64,000 bases of DNA, from the NCBI GenBank assembly GCA_029259745.1, contig JAJDEO010000020.1, forward strand, positions 1 through 64,000, read 5' to 3'. Source of the stretch: Planctomycetota bacterium (GTDB lineage: Bacteria; Planctomycetota; B15-G4). How positions within the stretch are numbered: the stretch's first letter is position 1; every line of letters starts with the position of its first letter. This document shows positions 17,119 through 25,815 of this stretch, piece by piece. The translations under genes were made by a program, and so were the position numbers. The notes below the pieces were generated by a model. That model made no database searches. It was given only the letters and a program-made list of their open reading frames with translations, and had not been told where the DNA came from.

Positions 17119-18168
17119 TCAGCGCGCCGTTCGCAGCTGCCCGCAGGCCGCCATGACGTCGTCACCCTTCGTGATGCGGCGGCGCACGGCGAGGCCGTTC
17201 TCGCGTAGCCAGGCGATGAAGCGCGTGACCTCGTGCTCGCGCGGTGCGCGCGTGAGCGGCTCGGTGCCCGGGTTGTAGGGGATCAGGTGGACCCACGCGC
17301 GTCCGAGCGGTTCGCAGAAGGCGGCGACGGCGCGGGCGTCGGCGCGGGTGTCGTTGATGCCGGGCAGCAAGCAGTAGTGGATGCCGAGCACTTGGTTGCT
17401 GCGGCGACGAAAGCGCTGGAGTGCGGCCTGCACCTCGGCGAGGGGCCAGCGGTGGGCGACCGGCATGATCTCGGCGCGCAGGGTGTCGTCGGCGGCGTTG
17501 AGACTCAGGGCGACGTTGAGACGGCGGGGGGCGCGGGCGCGGAGGGTGTCGAGCCCGGGGACGTGGCCGACCGTGCAGACGGTGATCGCGTCGTGGCGCA
17601 GGGCCGGGCCGCGGCGGTCGACGAAGACGTCGATGGCATCGGCGACGGCGTCGACGTTGTCAAGCGGCTCGCCCATGCCCATGAACACGACGGTCGACGG
17701 GCGCCAGGCGAGCTGCGTGCGCGCGACGACGAGCTGCGCGACGATCTCATCGGCGGTGAGCTGGCGGACGAGGCCCATGCGCGCCGTCTCGCAGAAGGCA
17801 CAGGCCCGCGCGCAGCCGACCTGACTCGAGAGGCAGAGCGACTCGCGGCCGCGCCCGAGCGGGATACGCACGCACTCGACGCTGCGGCCGTCCGCGAAGC
17901 GCAGCGCGGCCTTGGCGACGTCGCCGGCCGCCGCGACGTCGGTGTGCGCGACGTCGGTGTGCGCGACGTCGGGCAGCGCGATGTCGAACGCGTCGTGCCA
18001 GCGATGCGCAGCCGCGGGGCCGAGGTTGCAGGCTTCCGGTGCGAGCGCACCCGTCGCGAACGCGTGGCGGTACACCGCGGCCGCTTCCCCGGAGCCGCGG
18101 CCGACGTGACGCCGTGCATGCTCCCGGACCTGGTCGAAGGTCGCGCCGAGGATCGAGACGCGCCTCAC
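17119..18168 (-). CDS. RlmN/Cfr-family radical SAM methyltransferase-like protein
   Basis: The 349-residue protein has the radical-SAM cluster motif CARACAFC (Cx3Cx2C), FMGMGEPLDN, a SLNAADDTLR strand and C-terminal ITKGDDVMAACGQL, whose Cys matches the methylated Cys of RlmN. RlmN methylates C2 of A2503 in 23S rRNA and A37 in some tRNAs; whether this divergent copy is the housekeeping enzyme cannot be told. GTG 18168 overlaps the stop of the sulfatase gene as GTGA, so it is the last gene of the sulfate-related cluster, an unusual partner. A near-perfect 15-bp duplication at about 17935-17970 encodes VAHTDVAHTDV in the N-terminal domain. Confidence 0.85.
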   Translation of the reverse strand: MRRVSILGATFDQVREHARRHVGRGSGEAAAVYRHAFATGALAPEACNLGPAAAHRWHDAFDIALPDVAHTDVAHTDVAAAGDVAKAALRFADGRSVECVRIPLGRGRESLCLSSQVGCARACAFCETARMGLVRQLTADEIVAQLVVARTQLAWRPSTVVFMGMGEPLDNVDAVADAIDVFVDRRGPALRHDAITVCTVGHVPGLDTLRARAPRRLNVALSLNAADDTLRAEIMPVAHRWPLAEVQAALQRFRRRSNQVLGIHYCLLPGINDTRADARAVAAFCEPLGRAWVHLIPYNPGTEPLTRAPREHEVTRFIAWLRENGLAVRRRITKGDDVMAACGQLRTAR

Positions 18169-19658
18169 CCGTCATGCCCCGGCTCGGGTTGCTCCGGCTT
18201 GGGCTCGGTGTCGACGTCGTCTCCCTGCTCGTCACCAGCGGATTCGTCCGTGACCTCGTCGGCGTATCCGAGCGCCTTGAGCTTCTCGAAGAGATCGCCG
18301 CCCGCGCTGTTCGACTCGCGTCCGGCTTCGGGGTCGGGCAGACGTTCGCGGCTCGCGCGGGCCCACCGCGTGGACGAGCGGATCATGTCGCGCAGCACGC
18401 GCGGATAGACCTCCGTGACGTCCTCGCCCGTGTCGGTGCGGAACAGACCCCACGTCCCGTCATCGTGACGCTCGGCGCGCAGGTCGTCGCGCAACACGGC
18501 GAGCTGGCCGGACAGCGCCGTGGCTCCGGGCAGAGCCTTGTACGAGACGTACTCGCGCCCGCGCTGGGCATCGCGCAGCGGCAAGCCATCGATGTCGTCG
18601 GGCAGCTCGGCGTCGGCGGTCTCCATCAGCGTCGTGAAGATGTCGACGAGCCCGACGCGCGCCGAGACGCGCCCGTGCTCGCGTCCGTCGTGCACCACCA
18701 GCGGGACGTGCAGCAGCTCGGGCCCCATGCCCCAGCCGTGCGTGTAGCGATTCGACGGCCCCTCGCCGAAGGCCTCGCCGTGGTCGGCCGTGAGTACGGT
18801 GAGGACGTCACGCCCGCCCAGGTGCTTGGCGACCATCTTGCGCAGGCGCTGGAGCTGGTCGTCCATGCGTCGGATCTCGCCGTCGTAGAGGCCGATGAGC
18901 TGCTCGCGGTCGCCGGCGGCGAGGCGCTCGTCGACGTTGTCACCCTTCAGCGCGCCGAAGGCCGCGCCGCGCCCGTCGAACGGGCCGTCGTAATCCGGCG
19001 GACACCACGACCGATACTCGGCCGGCGGGTCGTAGGGGATGTGCGGCTCCATGAGGTGCACGTAGAGGAAGACCGGCCGGTCGTCATCGAGTGGCGGTGC
19101 GGTCAACGCACCCTCGAGATCCGTCAGCAGGCCCTCGGCCGCGATGAGGTGCTTCCAGTGTCCGGGCTGGGCGCGATCGAACTCCGTGTGCACATGCCGG
19201 TCGAAGCCGCGCGACCCGCCGAAGTCTGCGCCGAGGAAGAGGTTCGCCGTGGCGGCGACGGTTTCGTAGCCGGCCTCCTGGAGCAGCTCGGGCAACCAGT
19301 GGACGTCAGTCCGCCAGCGGTCGCCGGGATGGAAGATCTGATCCGCGATCGGGTGGCGGCCCGTGAAGAGCGACTGGATCGACGGGCGGGTCCAGTTGCT
19401 GGGCGCGGTGGCCTCGTCGTAGACCATCCCCGTCGAGGCCCAGCCGCGCAGCAACGGAGCCGTGCTGCGCGCGTAGCCGTGCAGGTCGAGATGATCGGCG
19501 CGCAGCGTGTCGCAGACGATGAGCACGATGTGCGGGCGGCGATCCGCCGAGGCGGGCGCGCGCTCTTCGCTGTCACCGTCGCTGGGTGCCGGCGAGCACG
19601 CCGCAATCAGGGCGACGAGAACGGCGGCGATCGACGAGGGCATGCGCATCGCAGGCAT
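18165..19658 (-). CDS. Sulfatase/alkaline-phosphatase superfamily lipoprotein with Thr-type active site
   Basis: With ATG 19658 the product has 497 residues and a lipoprotein signal (SIAAVLVALIAAC), so it should be membrane-anchored outside the cytoplasm. The sulfatase fold is clear: HIVLIVCDTLRADHLDLHGY, then SNWTRPSIQSLFTG, then VLTADHGEAFGEG. At the nucleophile position of the Cys/Ser-x-Pro-Ser-Arg motif there is Thr (WTRPS), so formylglycine cannot form; a phosphoesterase or phosphotransferase activity is as likely as sulfatase. After the fold comes DLFEKLKALGYADE, the L-K-x-L-G-Y tail also found on other cluster proteins, then an acidic Pro/Glu tail. ATG 19643 is an alternative start. 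Confidence 0.8.
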   Translation of the reverse strand: MPAMRMPSSIAAVLVALIAACSPAPSDGDSEERAPASADRRPHIVLIVCDTLRADHLDLHGYARSTAPLLRGWASTGMVYDEATAPSNWTRPSIQSLFTGRHPIADQIFHPGDRWRTDVHWLPELLQEAGYETVAATANLFLGADFGGSRGFDRHVHTEFDRAQPGHWKHLIAAEGLLTDLEGALTAPPLDDDRPVFLYVHLMEPHIPYDPPAEYRSWCPPDYDGPFDGRGAAFGALKGDNVDERLAAGDREQLIGLYDGEIRRMDDQLQRLRKMVAKHLGGRDVLTVLTADHGEAFGEGPSNRYTHGWGMGPELLHVPLVVHDGREHGRVSARVGLVDIFTTLMETADAELPDDIDGLPLRDAQRGREYVSYKALPGATALSGQLAVLRDDLRAERHDDGTWGLFRTDTGEDVTEVYPRVLRDMIRSSTRWARASRERLPDPEAGRESNSAGGDLFEKLKALGYADEVTDESAGDEQGDDVDTEPKPEQPEPGHDG

Positions 19659-19704
19659 GATATCCGCGCACATCGTCGCGCCAGGGTCTTTCATCGACGA
19701 TCGT

Positions 19705-19803
19705 GGCGAGGCTTCTCTCGACCGGCCCGCGAAGTCACGCTTCGGCGAGCACACGCGCCGAGTCCTCCGACAATGCCCTGCGGTTGCAGGGGATGATCCA
19801 TGC
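19705..19803 (-). repeat. Dispersed repeat family B, copy 1
   Basis: This stretch between the membrane-protein stop (19830) and the sulfatase start aligns by eye with 41518-41637 in the same genomic orientation. Shared blocks include GTCACGCTTCG (here 19734-19744) and the sequence around GGC-CTCTCGACCGG. A CCCTGC/GCAGGG hairpin lies inside it. The translated shadow peptides of both copies also match (KRDFAGRS here, KRDLADPS there). Function unknown. Confidence 0.5.
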
Positions 19804-19829
19804 GTCATCCAGGCTCGACGTCGTGCCGT

Positions 19830-20684
19830 TCAGAACGTGACGTTGAAGACGTTCCGGAGCCCGAACGCCGCCACGATCGAGACGATCAGTACGACGATCA
19901 TCAACCCCGCCTCGCCGCCGGGCATCCACCCGAGATCACGCTGCGGATAGCCCGCCGTCGTGGAGGGCGTCGCGAACTTGGCCGACATCACAGGCGAGTC
20001 GCTGGGAAGCGTCTCCTCGCCCGGATAGAGCATGAGGTCGAACCAGTCCTTGCTGCGCAGCACGGGGACCTTGCGCGGCTCGCCGCCGACGGCGAGACCC
20101 TTGTTGATGACCTGATCGCCGACACGGATGCCGAGCAGGTGGTCACCGTTGGCATCCGCGCGCAGACGCCAGGCGATCTTTCCGTCGGGCGTGCGCACCG
20201 GGCCGGCCTCGACGACGACGCCCTCGGGGACCTCGAGCGCGACGCTCTTCGTGTCGATCGTCGTGTGCTCCTTGTCGAGCTCGACCTTCAACATCGTGGC
20301 CGTGCCCACCTCCATCGGTGCCAGCGCGTAGTGCGACACCATGTTCGAGAAGAGCATCACGAACGGGATCATCATCACGGCCATCGGCAGCAGGTTGTTG
20401 CCGACATACAGGAAGTTCTTCCAGAGGATCTTCCCGGTGGAGACGAGCACGCCGAGGATGTCCTCCTGGAACAACCGGATCTCGAGCAGATGAACGCTGA
20501 TGCCGTTCTTCGCCCACGCGATGGCGCCCTGGTTGCTGCAGTACTTGAAGGCCAGCAGCGCCGCGACGCCGAAGGCGAGCGACCAGAAGATCACCGAGAT
20601 CCAGACGTGCCAGTTTGCCGACCCGCCGAACGGGAAGAAGAGCACGTCGAAGAGGTTGGTGCTGATGTTGGTGAAGAGGCTCAT
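19830..20684 (-). CDS. Integral membrane protein of the phosphodiesterase/sulfatase-like cluster
   Basis: The 284-residue protein has an N-terminal helix (WISVIFWSLAFGVAALLAF), a cytoplasmic amphipathic stretch (ISVHLLEIRLFQEDILGVL), a second membrane segment (NNLLPMAVMMIPFVMLFSNM), a beta-rich soluble domain of about 120 residues and a last helix (GLMIVVLIVSIVAAFGL). The RLFQED stretch followed by a Pro-rich membrane pair is reminiscent of Oxa1/EMC3-like proteins, but homology is not established. It lies between the RHH protein and the sulfatase lipoprotein, and could organise the exported or membrane-bound cluster enzymes. Confidence 0.7.
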   Translation of the reverse strand: MSLFTNISTNLFDVLFFPFGGSANWHVWISVIFWSLAFGVAALLAFKYCSNQGAIAWAKNGISVHLLEIRLFQEDILGVLVSTGKILWKNFLYVGNNLLPMAVMMIPFVMLFSNMVSHYALAPMEVGTATMLKVELDKEHTTIDTKSVALEVPEGVVVEAGPVRTPDGKIAWRLRADANGDHLLGIRVGDQVINKGLAVGGEPRKVPVLRSKDWFDLMLYPGEETLPSDSPVMSAKFATPSTTAGYPQRDLGWMPGGEAGLMIVVLIVSIVAAFGLRNVFNVTF

Positions 20685-20719
20685 GCGTCGTCGGGCGCGA
20701 ATGGGGGCGTCGTCACCGA

Positions 20720-20749
20720 CGCACGGTCATGGATCGGCACGACCGTGCG
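20720..20749. promoter_or_regulatory. 9-bp perfect inverted repeat upstream of the membrane-protein gene
   Basis: CGCACGGTC (20720-20728) and GACCGTGCG (20741-20749) are separated by 12 bases. The site is 36 bases upstream of the ATG at 20684 and just downstream of the RHH gene, so binding by a cluster regulator is plausible. A transcript hairpin is the alternative. Confidence 0.45.
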
Positions 20750-20818
20750 CCGATTGGATACTTCGAGAACTGCGGTCCAGCAGCCTGTCGGGAGGAATGA
20801 CTCTTCCCGCGGGCTGCG

Positions 20819-21013
20819 CTACGAGATGTAGCCGAGGCCGCGCAGCTTGTTCTTGATGTCCTCGTCGCTCTCGTCGCCTTCGAAGTTGGCGAGTTCCTTC
20901 TCGAGGATGTGCGTGATGAACTCCTCGACGGTGGCGTAGCCGGCCGTGTCGGAGACGCGCTTCAGGCGCGAGATCAGGTCCTTGTCGAGTCGGACTTTCG
21001 TGCCGCCAAACAT
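20819..21013 (-). CDS. Ribbon-helix-helix (RHH) type small protein with LGY tail
   Basis: GGAGAAACGAC precedes ATG 21013; the 64-residue product starts MFGGTKVRLDKDLISRLKRV and continues AGYATVEEFITHILEKEL, the strand-helix-helix pattern of RHH/Arc-MetJ proteins. The last 20 residues are an acidic linker and DIKNKLRGLGYIS, the same tail as in the second RHH protein, the APS kinase and others. RHH proteins are usually DNA-binding dimers, so this may regulate the cluster. Its 5' neighbour is the 801-residue phosphodiesterase-like gene. Confidence 0.8.
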   Translation of the reverse strand: MFGGTKVRLDKDLISRLKRVSDTAGYATVEEFITHILEKELANFEGDESDEDIKNKLRGLGYIS

Positions 21014-21085
21014 GTCGTTTCTCCAGGAGTCGGTGGGTGCCACCATCGGCAGCACTCAGGGTTCATCAAGTCTATCGGGTGGCTG

Positions 21086-23491
21086 TCAGCGCGAGCCGAA
21101 GTCGATCGGCTCGCCGATCATGCCCTTGGCCGGCTCGATGCCGTAGTGGTCAAGCAGTGTGGCCGTCAGGTCGGTGAGGTCATAGCCCTCGCCGGCGATC
21201 GGAATGTTCGTGAGCAGAACGCCCGGCACCACGGAGGGGTCCATGAGGTGGTTGCCCGACCAGCGGCCGACGTTGTCCCACATGATCCCGGGGGGCACTT
21301 CTCCGAGCGTGGACTCGTTGGAGCAGCCGAAGAGGCGGTCGTAGCCGATCACGAGGTCGGGGGCCTCCGGGAGGCGCGTGCCCTCGTAGGCCTCGGCGGC
21401 CGTGTAGACCTTTTTCACGGGGTTCGTGCCGATGCCCTCGTCCATGAAGGCCTCGAGCTTGGCCGCGATCTCGGCGCCGAGGGCGTCGATCTCGTCCGGC
21501 GGGACGATGCCCTTGTCCTCGCGGCCCTCGACGTTGAAGTACAGGGCGTTGAAGCCGACGCCGAAGGCCCGCGTGTGGGTCCAGTCGACGTCGAAGAGCG
21601 CTTCGCGCGACGTGAACCTCTCCCAGCGCGAGCGCTCGTCGGACCAGCGCGCGACATCGCCGTTGGCGACAGCCTCGAGCAGCGCGGGGTTGCTCTTCGC
21701 GATGAGCTGCTGCGTCCAGTCGGCGAGCAGCGCCTTGGCGTCGTGGCCTTCGATCTTCAGGAACGTGCTCGTGAGCACGGGGCGCGGGTCTGGGCGGTAG
21801 CCGGGACGCGGGCGCGGCGGGGGAGGCAGCGTGTCTCGCCAAGCGCTGTAATCGGAAGCCATCGTGCCCGGCACCCAACCGCTCTGGTCGACGGCCTGGC
21901 TCAGCGTGGCCTCGTCGGCTTCCTGCAGCACGAGGTAGCCCTCGTCGCGCAGCCACGAGTTCAGGTGCATCTCGCGGACGTACGGCTGGAAGCCGTGGTC
22001 GGACATGACCATGACGAGCGTGTCTTCGGGCACCGTCGCGCGGACGTGGCCGAGGATGCGGTCGACGCCGCGATAGAAGTCTTCGATCGCGTTGGAGTTG
22101 CGGTCGCCGATCGCCGGATCCTTCGCGGGGTGGCGCGGCATGTCGTCGAACTTCGGGTCCTTCAGGCGCCACAGCATGTGGCACTGGAGGTCGATGTCCG
22201 AGAGGTAGAAGAAGGTCATGTCGCCGCGCTCGAAGCGCGACAGGGCGTAGTCGAGGAGGCGCTCGCCGTCGGCGTGCACCTGCTTGACCTGGCTGATGTA
22301 GTCGTCGTCGCTGAACGTGCCGTCCTTCAGCGCGTCCGTCTCTTCCGGCATGCCCTGGGTGTAGATCGGGCCGATGGCGTCATCGATCTCGGCGGCCGCG
22401 TCGTCGGGCGTGGTGATGGCCGCGACGGGTGCGGACGTCAGGAAGTTGATCGGCGAGGCGTAGAGCTTGAACGTCGGGCGGGCTTCCTTGAGGTAGAAGC
22501 GCACCTGTCCCGTCATGGCCGGCAGCACGCCCATCGGCGCGACGTCGAACGAGACTTCGAGCCAGTCGCTCCACTCACCCTGGGAGATCACCGTCTCGGC
22601 GCCGCCGCACTTGATCCAGACCGCGTCGTTCTCGCCGTCGACGTGAACCGTCATCGGCACGGTCAGCGGGCCCGGCGCGGGTTCACCCTCGATGGGGCGC
22701 TTGAGCGGATGGTCGGGGCCGGTGAGCTTCGTGAGCACCGTGTCGCCGACGCCGTCGAGGTCCGTGTCGTCCACCGTGACAACGAAGAGGTCACCCTTGA
22801 GGTGCCCGGTTTCCTGCGGCGGGTCGTTCGTGAACCACTGGTAGACGCCGAAGCCGCCGCGCAGGTCGGGCGTGCCCATGCCGGACAGCGTGAGCGCCTC
22901 CGACTCCGTCACCGGGAAGTTGCCGGGGATGCGGTAGACCTCCGTGTTCACGCCGGCGCCGTGCAGGATGTCCCAGAAGGGCGTGCCCGAGCGGTTGTTG
23001 CCGGCCTCACCGCCGCCCATCGGCAGCGAATAGCCGAAGAGGTCGAGGTAGCCGGGCTCGTCGTCGGGGTCGAGCACCGTTGTCGCCGAGCTGATCGGCT
23101 GGTACGTGTGCGGGTCGCGGTGGACGAAGTCGTAGATGCCGTGTCCGCCGGGGTTCATGCCCGTGACGAAGTTCGACCAGGCGACGGGGCTCTGCGGCGG
23201 GTTCGCCGTGCCGAGGCTCTGGAAGGCGCCCTCGCCAGCGAGCTGGGCGAAGTTCGGCATGATGCCCTTGCTGATGTACCGGCGCAGGATGACCGGGTCC
23301 ATGCCGTCGATGCCGAGCACGAGAACGCCGGGCTTGTCGATCGGGGCAGGGTCAGCGGCGGGCACCGGCGCGGGCACGAAGCTCGCGCGGGCGACGGGCA
23401 GCGAGTTGACCTCGTTGCTCGACGGGTTGGAGAAGAGGGCCACGGCGGTGATCGCCGTGGCGGCAGCGCATGCGAGGGCGAGGCGCGTCAT
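21086..23491 (-). CDS. Exported alkaline-phosphatase superfamily phosphodiesterase/sulfatase-like protein
   Basis: ATG 23491 overlaps the TGA of the upstream gene as ATGA; the open frame reaches further upstream but only as antisense to that gene. The 801-residue protein has an N-terminal signal or anchor (MTRLALACAAATAITAVALF). The alkaline-phosphatase superfamily core is visible: GVLVLGIDGMDPVILRRY, NPPQSPVAWSNFVTG with Ser at the nucleophile position, FYLSDIDLQCHMLW, VMVMSDHGFQP and RWSGNHLMDP. This matches type I phosphodiesterase/nucleotide-pyrophosphatase-like proteins rather than Cys-type sulfatases. It is a diverged paralogue of the 757-residue neighbour. Substrate unknown. Confidence 0.8.
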   Translation of the reverse strand: MTRLALACAAATAITAVALFSNPSSNEVNSLPVARASFVPAPVPAADPAPIDKPGVLVLGIDGMDPVILRRYISKGIMPNFAQLAGEGAFQSLGTANPPQSPVAWSNFVTGMNPGGHGIYDFVHRDPHTYQPISSATTVLDPDDEPGYLDLFGYSLPMGGGEAGNNRSGTPFWDILHGAGVNTEVYRIPGNFPVTESEALTLSGMGTPDLRGGFGVYQWFTNDPPQETGHLKGDLFVVTVDDTDLDGVGDTVLTKLTGPDHPLKRPIEGEPAPGPLTVPMTVHVDGENDAVWIKCGGAETVISQGEWSDWLEVSFDVAPMGVLPAMTGQVRFYLKEARPTFKLYASPINFLTSAPVAAITTPDDAAAEIDDAIGPIYTQGMPEETDALKDGTFSDDDYISQVKQVHADGERLLDYALSRFERGDMTFFYLSDIDLQCHMLWRLKDPKFDDMPRHPAKDPAIGDRNSNAIEDFYRGVDRILGHVRATVPEDTLVMVMSDHGFQPYVREMHLNSWLRDEGYLVLQEADEATLSQAVDQSGWVPGTMASDYSAWRDTLPPPPRPRPGYRPDPRPVLTSTFLKIEGHDAKALLADWTQQLIAKSNPALLEAVANGDVARWSDERSRWERFTSREALFDVDWTHTRAFGVGFNALYFNVEGREDKGIVPPDEIDALGAEIAAKLEAFMDEGIGTNPVKKVYTAAEAYEGTRLPEAPDLVIGYDRLFGCSNESTLGEVPPGIMWDNVGRWSGNHLMDPSVVPGVLLTNIPIAGEGYDLTDLTATLLDHYGIEPAKGMIGEPIDFGSR

Positions 23492-25761
23492 GAGTCGCCG
23501 TTCTCCTTGGCGGCCGGCACGCCGTCGGGCGTGACCGACCCGGCCGGAGCCGAGTGCTTGTCGGGGAAGATGAGGGCGCCCGGTGCCGAACCCGACTGGC
23601 TCATCACCGTCGGGTCGACCGGGCCGCGGACGTCGTTGCTCTCGCCGGGCTCGGCGAAGACCGCCTTGCCCTGCATGTACTTCGGGACGTCCTGACCGAA
23701 CAGACGCAGCACCGTCGGTGCCATGTCCAAGAGGTTCGGTTCTTCGAGCTTGATCGGGCGGTTGCTGAAGAAGACGCCCGGCACGATGCGCGGGTCGACA
23801 CAGTGGTCGCCGGACCAGCTCTTCTTGTTGTCTGTGAACGTGTCTTCGGTGACCGAGCCCGTGGCGCACTCCCACGAGTTCCGGTAGCCGCCGTCGTAGC
23901 CGACGATGAGGTCCGGCGCGTCGAAGCGGTACGGGCCGTCGAAGAAGTCGGTCGCCGCGAACACGTCGATGACGGCCTTGCGTTCCTCCTTCTCGTCGTA
24001 CAGCTCACGCAGCTTCTCGATGAGCTCGTTCTTGAGCGCGTCGTACTCCTCGCCCTCCTCGACGATGCCCGACGACTCGCGGCCCTTACGGTTGATGAAG
24101 ATGCCGGTGAGTCCGAGCGCAAACGCCTTCGTGCGCGACCAGTCGATGTCGGCGAACCAGTCGCCCGACGTGCGCTTGTCGTCCTTGATGAAGAGGTAGC
24201 CGTTGTCACGCAGCCACGAGTTCAGGTTCACACCGCGGCGGAAGTTCGTGAAGCCGTGGTCGGAGATGACCATGAGCGCCGTGTCGGGATCCTCGACGAG
24301 CTCGTCCCACATGTCCCCGAGCATCGAGTCCATCTTCTGGTACGTGCGCTCGATCGCGTCGGCCCACTCGGTGGTGTCCTTGCCTTCGTTCGCCGGGTGC
24401 GTCGGGTCGAGGTAGCGGTAGAACATGTGCTGCACGCGGTCGGTGGTGTCGAAGACACACGTGACGAGGCCCTTTTTCGTGCGCTGGAGAGCGTCCTTGA
24501 ACTGCAGGCGCCGCTCTTCGCTGATGAGCATGGCCTGGTCGAAGAAGGCCTTCTCGTCGATGACGCGCTCGTTGAGCGCCCACGTGTCCTCTGCGAGGCC
24601 GAGCGTGGCGAAGCGACCGAGCTTCTTCGCGAGGTAGACCGAGTACGCCGTGGGATGCGCGATCGGCATCACCGGGTTCTCGGGGTCGATGTGGATTGGC
24701 GTCATGTAGACGTTGACGTCCGGGTCGACCGACGTGACGTAGAAGCGTGCGATGCCGTGGACCTTCGCGCCGATGCCGGCCTTGAACGTGAGGTCGATCC
24801 ACTCGCTGTACTCGCCGACCTTGATCGTGAAGGCGTCGCAGCCGTCGATCTCGAACGTGCAGTCCTTCTGGTCGTCCGAGATGATCAGCGTGAAGGGCAG
24901 CGTCATGAAGTCTTCGTCGGTCCGCATCGAGTTCTCGGGACCGAGGATGCGCGAGCGGATGACGTTGCTGCCGGGCTTGCGCCGCAGCACCGTTTGCTCA
25001 CCGCCCGTGAAGGCCGCCTGACCGTCCTCGCCGCTCGCCGTGCTGAAGAAGCTGAACGTGCCCTGGCTACCGCGCAGGTCGGGCACGCACATGCCCGACA
25101 GCAGCAGCCCGTTGAACTTCACGGGCGGGAACGTGATCGGCACGCGCTGGATGATCGAGAAGATGTGCTTCTCGCCGAGCAGCTTCCAGAAGGCCTGGCT
25201 CTTCTGCAGCAGCTTGATGCGGGGCTTCCCGATCGGGATGACGTACTTCCCGATGTTGAGCACCTTGGACGCGTTGCCGATGTCCGTCGAAGACAGCATC
25301 GGCATGTACGTGCAGGGGTCACGCGTGAGGAAGTCGTAGATGTTGTGGCGCGAGGGGTCGACACCCGTCGTGAACGACGACCAGGCAACCGGCGACATCG
25401 AGGGGTAACTCGTGCCGAGCGGCCGGAAGACGCCCTTGTCGGCGAGCTTCTGGAAGTGGGGCAGCTTCCCCTCGCGCATGAACTTCGTGGCAAGACCGGG
25501 GTCCATGCCGTCGAGCCCGAGGATCACCACCCGCTTGACCTGCGCGTTCTTGAACGGGTTGCCGACCACGATCGTCCGCCAAAGCAGACGGATCGGCCAG
25601 ATCAACATCGTGCCGAACGCGAGCAGGATCGTGGTGAGCAGCAGGAACGCCGAGCTGGCGAACGCGATTCCGGCACCGGGGCCGATGTACGCGTGCGCTT
25701 GTTCGGACGCGAAGAGCGTCCAGACGGCGAGAAGGGCGGCGATGCGGAGGGTGCGACGCAT
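23488..25761 (-). CDS. Membrane-anchored alkaline-phosphatase superfamily protein
   Basis: The 757-residue protein has a signal peptide (RRTLRIAALLAVWTLFASEQAHA), then YIGPGAGIAFASSAF, a hydrophobic stretch (LLLTTILLAFGTMLIWPIRLLW) and the enzyme domain: VVILGLDGMDPGLATKF, YPSMSPVAWSSFTTG, CVFDTTDRVQHMFYR, LMVISDHGF and SWSGDHCVDP. The metal-site Asp/His residues of the superfamily are present and the nucleophile is Ser (SPVAW). The YIGPGAG-plus-helix start appears in a bacterial family usually annotated only as alkaline phosphatase family. It is coupled by ATGA to its paralogue downstream. Phosphodiester, pyrophosphate or sulfate ester hydrolysis are all possible. Confidence 0.82.
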   Translation of the reverse strand: MRRTLRIAALLAVWTLFASEQAHAYIGPGAGIAFASSAFLLLTTILLAFGTMLIWPIRLLWRTIVVGNPFKNAQVKRVVILGLDGMDPGLATKFMREGKLPHFQKLADKGVFRPLGTSYPSMSPVAWSSFTTGVDPSRHNIYDFLTRDPCTYMPMLSSTDIGNASKVLNIGKYVIPIGKPRIKLLQKSQAFWKLLGEKHIFSIIQRVPITFPPVKFNGLLLSGMCVPDLRGSQGTFSFFSTASGEDGQAAFTGGEQTVLRRKPGSNVIRSRILGPENSMRTDEDFMTLPFTLIISDDQKDCTFEIDGCDAFTIKVGEYSEWIDLTFKAGIGAKVHGIARFYVTSVDPDVNVYMTPIHIDPENPVMPIAHPTAYSVYLAKKLGRFATLGLAEDTWALNERVIDEKAFFDQAMLISEERRLQFKDALQRTKKGLVTCVFDTTDRVQHMFYRYLDPTHPANEGKDTTEWADAIERTYQKMDSMLGDMWDELVEDPDTALMVISDHGFTNFRRGVNLNSWLRDNGYLFIKDDKRTSGDWFADIDWSRTKAFALGLTGIFINRKGRESSGIVEEGEEYDALKNELIEKLRELYDEKEERKAVIDVFAATDFFDGPYRFDAPDLIVGYDGGYRNSWECATGSVTEDTFTDNKKSWSGDHCVDPRIVPGVFFSNRPIKLEEPNLLDMAPTVLRLFGQDVPKYMQGKAVFAEPGESNDVRGPVDPTVMSQSGSAPGALIFPDKHSAPAGSVTPDGVPAAKENGDS

Positions 25762-25815
25762 GGGGAGTGGCCTGCGGTGCGGTTCAGTTCAAACCATTGT
25801 TCAAACCAACGAGAC

